In this document: in pieces, positions 7,233 through 11,800 of the stretch
Layout: each line of letters opens with the position of its first letter
How positions within the stretch are numbered: position 1 is the first letter of the stretch
DNA from: Clostridiales bacterium
GTDB taxonomy: Bacteria > Bacillota > Clostridia > Lachnospirales > Lachnospiraceae
DNA: 11,800 bases
Assembly: GCA_021204765.1 (NCBI GenBank)
Contig: JAJPYU010000102.1
Coordinates: 1-11,800, forward strand
Direction: 5' to 3'
Program-made: the position numbers and the translations under genes
The notes under the pieces: model-generated
What the model was told of the DNA's origin: nothing
Databases searched by the model: none
The model's input: only the letters and a program-made list of their open reading frames with translations

Positions 7233-7595
7233 TTAGTCCTCTTCGATATGATTCAGCCCCTGGGCGATGATGGTGCGGACATGATCGTCGGCCAGGGAAT
7301 AGAAGATGGACTTTCCCTCCCGGCGGTTCTTCACCAGCTTGCTCTGCTTAAGTATGCGCAGCTGATGTGACACGGCGGACTGGGTCATAGAAAGCATGTC
7401 CGCCAGGTCGCAGACGCAGACCTCCGCCTCGAAGAGGACAAAGAGGATCCGTATCCTGGTGGAATCGCTGAATATCTTAAACAGCTCCGCCAGGTCATAG
7501 AGCTTTGTCTCCTCCGGCATCTTCGCCATGACCGACTTCACCAGGTCCTCGTGGACCTCGGTGACCTCACAGACTTCTATGTCTCCTGTATACAT
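7233..7595 (-). CDS. ArsR/SmtB-family metal-sensing repressor
   Basis: A 120-residue winged-helix repressor that releases DNA when it binds metal. The helix-turn-helix is LADMLSMTQSAVSHQLRILK (64-83), followed by the wing (84-100). Two metal sites can be read. The alpha3N-type ligands are C60 and C62 in EVCVCDLAD plus N-terminal C9, as in CadC. The alpha5 site is complete: D103-x-H105, ten residues, H116, then E119, as in SmtB and CzrA. This suggests a sensor of Zn and probably Cd/Pb. The ATG has a strong AGGAGGAAG ribosome binding site (7601-7610). It is the last gene of the minus-strand metal operon, 89 bases after the ATPase stop, so repression by this protein would be autoregulatory if it acts at the operator at 9924-9945. 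Confidence 0.93.
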   Translation of the reverse strand: MYTGDIEVCEVTEVHEDLVKSVMAKMPEETKLYDLAELFKIFSDSTRIRILFVLFEAEVCVCDLADMLSMTQSAVSHQLRILKQSKLVKNRREGKSIFYSLADDHVRTIIAQGLNHIEED

Positions 7596-7684
7596 TTAGA
7601 CTTCCTCCTCTGTTAAATTCGTGTTTTGTTCACTAACCATATATTTTATAATGTAAAAGATGCCTGACAGGCGCCTTAAAAAAT

Positions 7685-9571
7685 CTACAATCTTTTCACG
7701 AAGAGCGCCCGTATCGCATTGAGGACCGCGAGGATCATCACCCCCACGTCGGCGAATATCGCCATCCACATATTCGCTATCCCGACAGCGGAAAGGATCA
7801 GGCACACCACCTTCACCCCGATAGCGAAATACATATTCTCATACACTATATTAACGCATTTCTTCGCGATGCGGATAGCCTTTGATATCTTCATGGGATC
7901 GTCGTCCATCAGCACTACATCCGCCGCCTCGATGGCCGCATCGGAGCCTAAGGCTCCCATGGCGATACCCACATCTGCCCGGGACAGCACCGGTGCGTCG
8001 TTGATGCCGTCGCCCACGAAGGCCACTTTCTCCCGCCCGCTCTTTTGCCCGAGAAGTTCCTCCACTTTCGATACCTTGTCTGCCGGAAGCAGTTCGCTGC
8101 AGACTGTGTCGATGCCAAGTTCACTGGCCGTCGCCTCGGCTACGTTTTTTGCATCGCCCGTGAGCATGACGGTCTTTGTCACGCCGGACCGCTTCAGCGA
8201 CTGAATGGCATCTTTCGCTGTGGGCTTTACCACATCGGAGATGAGGATATGTCCCACGTAAATGCCTCCGACTGCCACATGGACGGTGGTTCCGATCTGG
8301 TGGCAGGGTATATATTCGATATCCAGCTTTCTCATCAGTTTCGCATTGCCGACTGCCACTTTCTCACAGTCTACAGTGGCCACCACCCCGTTTCCGCCTA
8401 TCTCCTCGATATCAGTCACAAGGCTCCTGTCAATGGGCTTGCCGTAGGCGGCCGTAAGGCTCCTGCTGATGGGATGGGAGGAAGCGCATTCTGCGTAAGC
8501 GGCGTATTTAAGGATCATTTCCTCAGCTATTCGGCTGTGATGGACTCCGACGACCTCAAAGACGCCCATGGTCATGGTGCCGGTCTTGTCAAAAGCCACA
8601 CATTTAGTCTGAGCCAGGGCCTCCAGATAGTTGGAGCCTTTGATGAGCACTCCCTGTTTGCCGGCTCCGCCCAGACCGGCAAAGAAGCTCAGAGGAATGC
8701 TTATGACCAATGCGCAGGGGCAGCTGATGACCAGTGCGGTCAGGGCACGGTAGATCCAGTCGCTCCAGGCCGGGGTCAGGCCGATCATCAGCCGGATAAT
8801 GGGCGGTACTATAGCCAGCGCCAGTGCCAGATAACAGACTGCCGGAGTATAGTAGCGGGCAAAACGGGAGATGAAATTCTCCGGGCGTGACTTTAAGGAG
8901 CTGGAATTCTCCACCAGTTCCAGGATCTTCGAGACCGTGGACTCACCGAACTCCTTTGTAGTACGGATCGTAAGCAATCCCGTCATGTTGATACATCCGC
9001 TGATGACTTCCTCTCCGGCATGCACATCCCGGGGCAGACTCTCTCCGGTCAGGGCAGCGGTGTTTAAAGTGGACGTGCCCTCCAGAACCAGCCCGTCGAT
9101 GGGGATTTTCTCTCCGGGCCGGACAATTATGACTGATCCGACTGCCACCTCGTCCGGATCCACCTGCACCAGATCTCCATCCTGCTCGATATTCGCATAG
9201 TCCGGCCGGATGTCCATGAGTTCGCTGATATTACGGCGGCTCTTTCCCACTGCATAGCTCTGGAAAAATTCCCCGATCTGGTAAAAGAGCATGACAGCCA
9301 CGGCCTCGGCATACTGACCCAGAACGATCGCGCCTATTGTCGCTACTGCCATGAGGAAATTCTCGTCGAAAACCTGCCTGTGGATGATGCCCTTAACTGC
9401 CTTGATAATTATGTCATACCCTATGATCACATAGGGCACCATAAATAAAACGAACCTGTATATCATATATTTAGGCAGCAGTGCCAGAGGCATTGGCACC
9501 CGGGCCAGGATGACCATCAGAGCCGCTGCGATAATTACACGAATTAATACTTTTTTCTGTTTCCTATTCAT
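7685..9571 (-). CDS. cadA: P1B-2-type heavy-metal (Zn/Cd/Pb) exporting ATPase, CadA/ZntA-like
   Basis: A 628-residue P-type ATPase that exports soft divalent metals from the cytosol. Motifs in order: TGES (175-178) of the actuator domain; the CPC metal-binding motif (284-286, in SCPCALVIS); DKTGT with the phosphorylated Asp (328-332); the SHP motif (365-367) of the metal ATPase nucleotide domain; TGD (471-473); and GDGIND (520-525). K587 and D608, 21 residues apart in the last two helices, match the Lys/Asp pair of ZntA/CadA and point to Zn/Cd/Pb rather than Cu. It is shorter than CadA/ZntA proteins that carry N-terminal metal-binding domains: here the N-terminus is a short basic stretch and the first membrane helices, with no HMA domain. 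That domain appears as a separate upstream gene (9678-9896). The ATG has AAGGA nine bases ahead (9581-9585). Confidence 0.95.
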   Translation of the reverse strand: MNRKQKKVLIRVIIAAALMVILARVPMPLALLPKYMIYRFVLFMVPYVIIGYDIIIKAVKGIIHRQVFDENFLMAVATIGAIVLGQYAEAVAVMLFYQIGEFFQSYAVGKSRRNISELMDIRPDYANIEQDGDLVQVDPDEVAVGSVIIVRPGEKIPIDGLVLEGTSTLNTAALTGESLPRDVHAGEEVISGCINMTGLLTIRTTKEFGESTVSKILELVENSSSLKSRPENFISRFARYYTPAVCYLALALAIVPPIIRLMIGLTPAWSDWIYRALTALVISCPCALVISIPLSFFAGLGGAGKQGVLIKGSNYLEALAQTKCVAFDKTGTMTMGVFEVVGVHHSRIAEEMILKYAAYAECASSHPISRSLTAAYGKPIDRSLVTDIEEIGGNGVVATVDCEKVAVGNAKLMRKLDIEYIPCHQIGTTVHVAVGGIYVGHILISDVVKPTAKDAIQSLKRSGVTKTVMLTGDAKNVAEATASELGIDTVCSELLPADKVSKVEELLGQKSGREKVAFVGDGINDAPVLSRADVGIAMGALGSDAAIEAADVVLMDDDPMKISKAIRIAKKCVNIVYENMYFAIGVKVVCLILSAVGIANMWMAIFADVGVMILAVLNAIRALFVKRL

Positions 9572-9627
9572 AAAATCTTTTCCTTATATCTGCTCTTTCC
9601 ATATGGATTTTCTGCCACAGCGTATAT

Positions 9628-9668
9628 GGTGAGTTCGGAAGAAACAACTCATTTCTTTCGAACTCACC
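9628..9668 (-). repeat. long inverted repeat / mRNA hairpin between the HMA gene and the ATPase gene
   Basis: Arms 9628-9644 and 9652-9668 are 17 bases each and complementary except at one position (a G-U pair if read on the plus strand, an A-C mismatch on the minus strand), around a 7-base loop. It begins 10 bases after the HMA stop codon and lies in the only sizeable gap before the ATPase. No T run follows on the minus strand, so it is not a standard terminator. It may stabilise or cut the operon mRNA, or be a remnant of a dispersed palindromic repeat. Confidence 0.8.
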
Positions 9669-9677
9669 TTCACACAG

Positions 9678-9896
9678 TTAAAAATATATCTCGCAGTCAT
9701 CTTCGACTCTGCGGCAGTTTTTAAGCACCAGAGGCATCACCTTTTTGGGCTCGGCACCCTCCTCGAACTCCACTATCATTTTCAGCATCATGAAATTCAC
9801 CGTGGCATCCTTTACGCCTGCTGTCTTCTTTGCGGCTTCCTCCATCTTATTTGCGCAGTTGGCACAGTCCACATCGATCTTATATGTCTTTTTCAT
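9678..9896 (-). CDS. free-standing heavy-metal-associated (HMA) domain protein
   Basis: A 72-residue protein consisting of a single HMA (MerP/Atx1-like) fold, a cytosolic metal carrier. It begins MKKTYKIDVDCANCANKMEE; C11 and C14 in DCANC are the metal ligands, and the DCANCA form resembles the N-terminal domains of CadA-type Zn/Cd pumps rather than the MxCxxC of copper carriers. Further cysteines (C61, C68) near the C-terminus could add ligands. The start at 9896 was chosen over an in-frame ATG at 9926 because the latter lies inside the operator palindrome, while 9896 has GAGG eight bases ahead. It is the first gene of the metal operon, 106 bases before the ATPase that lacks such a domain, so it probably delivers metal to, or regulates, that pump. 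Confidence 0.9.
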   Translation of the reverse strand: MKKTYKIDVDCANCANKMEEAAKKTAGVKDATVNFMMLKMIVEFEEGAEPKKVMPLVLKNCRRVEDDCEIYF

Positions 9897-9923
9897 TGCA
9901 GTGACCTCACTTTCACATTCAAT

Positions 9924-9945
9924 CATTTGAACGATTGTTCATATG
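9924..9945 (-). promoter_or_regulatory. ArsR/SmtB-type operator of the metal operon
   Basis: A 22-base imperfect palindrome with the core TGAAC-N4-GTTCA and outer CAT/ATG; 18 of 22 positions are symmetric. This is the known operator form of SmtB/CzrA/CadC-family repressors. It lies 8 bases downstream of the -10 element, over the predicted transcription start, where a bound repressor would block initiation. Confidence 0.85.
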
Positions 9946-9953
9946 TTGTTTTT

Positions 9954-9982
9954 ATTATAGGGGTCCTCCTGTATGTTGTCAA
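9954..9982 (-). promoter_or_regulatory. consensus promoter of the metal-export operon
   Basis: On the minus strand TTGACA (9982-9977) and TATAAT (9959-9954) are separated by exactly 17 bases: a perfect consensus promoter that needs tight repression. The predicted start near 9947 lies at the edge of the operator. Confidence 0.92.
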
Positions 9983-9997
9983 GTCCGATCTTTTATC

Positions 9998-10026
9998 TTG
10001 CCATTCAATCTTCTTTCCTTTACAAT
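9998..10026 (+). promoter_or_regulatory. promoter of the ABC exporter gene, predicting a leaderless mRNA
   Basis: TTGCCA (9998-10003) and TACAAT (10021-10026), each one mismatch from consensus, are spaced by 17 bases. The expected transcription start (about 10033) is within two or three bases of the ATG at 10035. It lies back to back with the metal operon promoter, with 15 bases between the two -35 elements. Confidence 0.6.
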
Positions 10027-10034
10027 GGGTACCT

Positions 10035-11800
10035 ATGAGACGCAATAAATCGACCCCGGACGAATTTAACAGATGGACTATGCTCATGGACTTCGCTAAA
10101 GGCGCGAAGCGCTTCTTTGCCCTTGCGGCCATATTCGCCTGTGTATCAGCCCTGGCTGACATGGTGCGCCCGAAGATCATCGAGTACACTGTGGATGGCA
10201 TACTGGGTAACGATTCAGAGACGTTCCCTGTTATTATAATGGACTTTATAAATGCCCACGGAGGCATTCCCTGGCTGCGCCTGCATCTGTGGATCCCGGC
10301 GGTGGCAGTCATAGTCATCACCCTTATCGCCGTGACCCTGCGCTTTATCTATGAGATGTGCATATACAACGGCGGCGAGCGCTTTGTCAAGCGTATGCGG
10401 GACCGGCTCTTTACGCATATTGAGCATCTCCCTGTGGCATGGCACTCTGCTCATCAGACCGGCGACATCATCCAGCGCTGTACCACAGACGTGGAGATGG
10501 TGAAGACTTTCCTCTCGGAACAGTTTGCGAAGTTTTTCTCCCTGCTCATGACTCTTATACTCTCCCTGGTATTCATGTTCAGGATAGAGTGGCGGCTCTC
10601 CCTCATCGCACTGGCCAGCGTGCCGGTGATCATCGGCATCTCCCTCTGGTTCCATCAGGGAATAGGCAGGGGATTTTTGACCTGCGATGAGAATGAGGGC
10701 ATATTATCCACTATCGCCCAGGAGAATTTAAGCGGCGTCCGGGAAGTCCGGGCTTTCGGAAAGGAGCATTCCGAGCGGGAGAAATTCTATGACCAGAACG
10801 AGGTAGTCACTGATAAGTGGGTGCGTTTGGGGAAATTCATGACCATCTTCTTTTTTTTCGTCGATTTCCTGAGCGGCCTGGTACTGCTGATGACCCTGGC
10901 GGTGGGCACCGTCATGTGCGTGAATGGGAACCTCACTGTTGGCGCTCTCATTGCCATGATCTCCTACGTGACAATGATGCTCCGCCCAGTCCGCATGATG
11001 GGCAGGATCTTAAGCGAAATGAGCAAAACTACCGTATCCGTCAGGCGTCTCTTTGAGATAATGAGTTCCCCCATGGAGGAGGATGACCCGGATGCGGCCA
11101 AGGCACCAATGGACCGTGACATTTCTTTCGAGCATGTCTCCTTCGCCTACCCTGACCAGCCGGAGACCCTTGATGATGTGAGCTTTACCATCCCCGCCGG
11201 GACCATCCTGGGGATACTTGGCACCACCGGAAGCGGCAAGACCACTCTGGCCCAGCTGCTTACCCGCTTCTATCCCCTGGAAAAGGGGCAGGGCCGCATC
11301 ACCGTCGGCGGCGTGGATTTAAAGAAGATGCCCGCCGGATGGATCAGGCGAAATATCGGCTACATCATGCAGGAGCCCTTCCTTTTCTCCCGGAGCATTG
11401 CGGAAAATATAGCCATCACCGAAGATGAGCCTGACATGGAAAAGGTAAGTAAGGTGGCAAACATCGCCGCACTTTCAGAGACTATAGATCATTTTCCCAA
11501 AGGTTTCTCGACTTTCGTGGGTGAGCGGGGAGTGACCTTATCAGGGGGCCAGAAGCAGCGCACCGCCATAGCCCGTGCCCTGGCCCAGGATGCGCCCATA
11601 CTCATTTTCGATGATTCCCTCTCCGCTGTGGACGCTGAGACGGACGCTCTTATAAGGAAGAACCTGAAAGAGGCCATGGGGAGCGCCACAGTCATCCTCA
11701 TCAGCCACCGCATCACCACCCTCATGGCTGCGGATAATATACTAGGATTAAAGGACGGGAAAATCATCGACTCCGGCAGCCACGAGGAGCTGATCGCCCG
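10035..11800 (+). CDS. ABC exporter half-transporter, fused membrane and ATPase domains, degenerate catalytic site (3' partial)
   Basis: At least 588 residues, still open at the window end. Residues about 24-325 form a six-helix type IV exporter membrane domain, followed by the ATPase domain (about 362-588). ATPase motifs: A-loop Tyr 372, Walker A GTTGSGKT (396-403), Q-loop Q446, signature LSGGQ (502-506), Walker B ILIFD (522-526) and switch His 558. The residue after the Walker B Asp, normally the catalytic Glu, is Asp 527 (DDSLSAVD). This is the form seen in the degenerate half of heterodimeric multidrug exporters such as BmrC and TM287, so a partner with a normal Glu should be encoded next door, probably downstream. 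Substrate cannot be deduced. No ribosome binding site precedes the ATG; Met16 (10080) is an alternative start, also without one. Confidence 0.92.
   Translation, partial: MRRNKSTPDEFNRWTMLMDFAKGAKRFFALAAIFACVSALADMVRPKIIEYTVDGILGNDSETFPVIIMDFINAHGGIPWLRLHLWIPAVAVIVITLIAVTLRFIYEMCIYNGGERFVKRMRDRLFTHIEHLPVAWHSAHQTGDIIQRCTTDVEMVKTFLSEQFAKFFSLLMTLILSLVFMFRIEWRLSLIALASVPVIIGISLWFHQGIGRGFLTCDENEGILSTIAQENLSGVREVRAFGKEHSEREKFYDQNEVVTDKWVRLGKFMTIFFFFVDFLSGLVLLMTLAVGTVMCVNGNLTVGALIAMISYVTMMLRPVRMMGRILSEMSKTTVSVRRLFEIMSSPMEEDDPDAAKAPMDRDISFEHVSFAYPDQPETLDDVSFTIPAGTILGILGTTGSGKTTLAQLLTRFYPLEKGQGRITVGGVDLKKMPAGWIRRNIGYIMQEPFLFSRSIAENIAITEDEPDMEKVSKVANIAALSETIDHFPKGFSTFVGERGVTLSGGQKQRTAIARALAQDAPILIFDDSLSAVDAETDALIRKNLKEAMGSATVILISHRITTLMAADNILGLKDGKIIDSGSHEELIA

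Noticed and set aside
8045..8890. Plus-strand frame of 281 codons opposite the metal ATPase gene
   Set aside because: It is antisense to a clear P-type ATPase with all motifs. The frame is a shadow of codon bias on the other strand.

Overview
The window (about 11.8 kb, roughly 53% GC by eye) looks like a chromosomal segment from a Clostridia-class Bacillota, most probably a Lachnospiraceae member. The reasons are the type of HtrA protease (cytoplasmic Gln/Gly-rich head, one anchor helix), a HAAS/DUF1700 protein, YpsC, RdgB and Maf homologues, six tRNA genes without encoded CCA, consensus TTGACA/TATAAT promoters and purine-rich ribosome binding sites. The taxonomic call is an inference from gene content.

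Layout, left to right. Positions 1-1445 hold the 3' part of a membrane-anchored HtrA/DegP-like serine protease with one PDZ domain, followed by a hairpin terminator. A small HAAS/DUF1700-type membrane protein (1595-2065) comes next, then a THUMP-domain RNA methyltransferase of the YpsC/RlmL family (2214-3401) and the RdgB/HAM1 XTP/dITP pyrophosphatase (3540-4139). A perfect consensus promoter (4168-4196) drives a tRNA array Pro(TGG)-Gly(TCC)-Arg(TCT)-His(GTG)-Gln(TTG)-Lys(TTT), closed by an intrinsic terminator at 4895-4926. Only 39 bases later begins a two-helix potassium channel with a large cytosolic region that ends in a RyR-like domain (4966-6546), followed by a Maf nucleotide pyrophosphatase (6617-7198).

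On the minus strand, 9896 down to 7233 is a compact heavy-metal (Zn/Cd/Pb) resistance operon. It has a consensus promoter with an ArsR/SmtB-type operator just downstream of the -10, a free-standing HMA metal-binding protein, a long intergenic hairpin, a P1B-2 metal ATPase that has no HMA domain of its own, and an ArsR/SmtB sensor carrying both the alpha3N-type cysteines and the complete alpha5 zinc site. The circuit reads as a self-contained loop: metal binds the sensor, the operator is released, and the HMA protein and pump are made.

Divergent from this operon, 10035 to the window end encodes a half-transporter ABC exporter with an Asp in place of the catalytic Glu, typical of the degenerate half of heterodimeric exporters. 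Its partner is expected just outside the window. Its promoter places the transcription start almost on the ATG, suggesting a leaderless mRNA.

Most of the window is recognisable core and accessory metabolism. I saw no CRISPR array, insertion sequence, phage gene or obvious defence island. The points most worth a second look are the RyR-domain channel with a short ORF and terminator in its leader, the split HMA/ATPase operon with its hairpin, and the apparently leaderless ABC gene.
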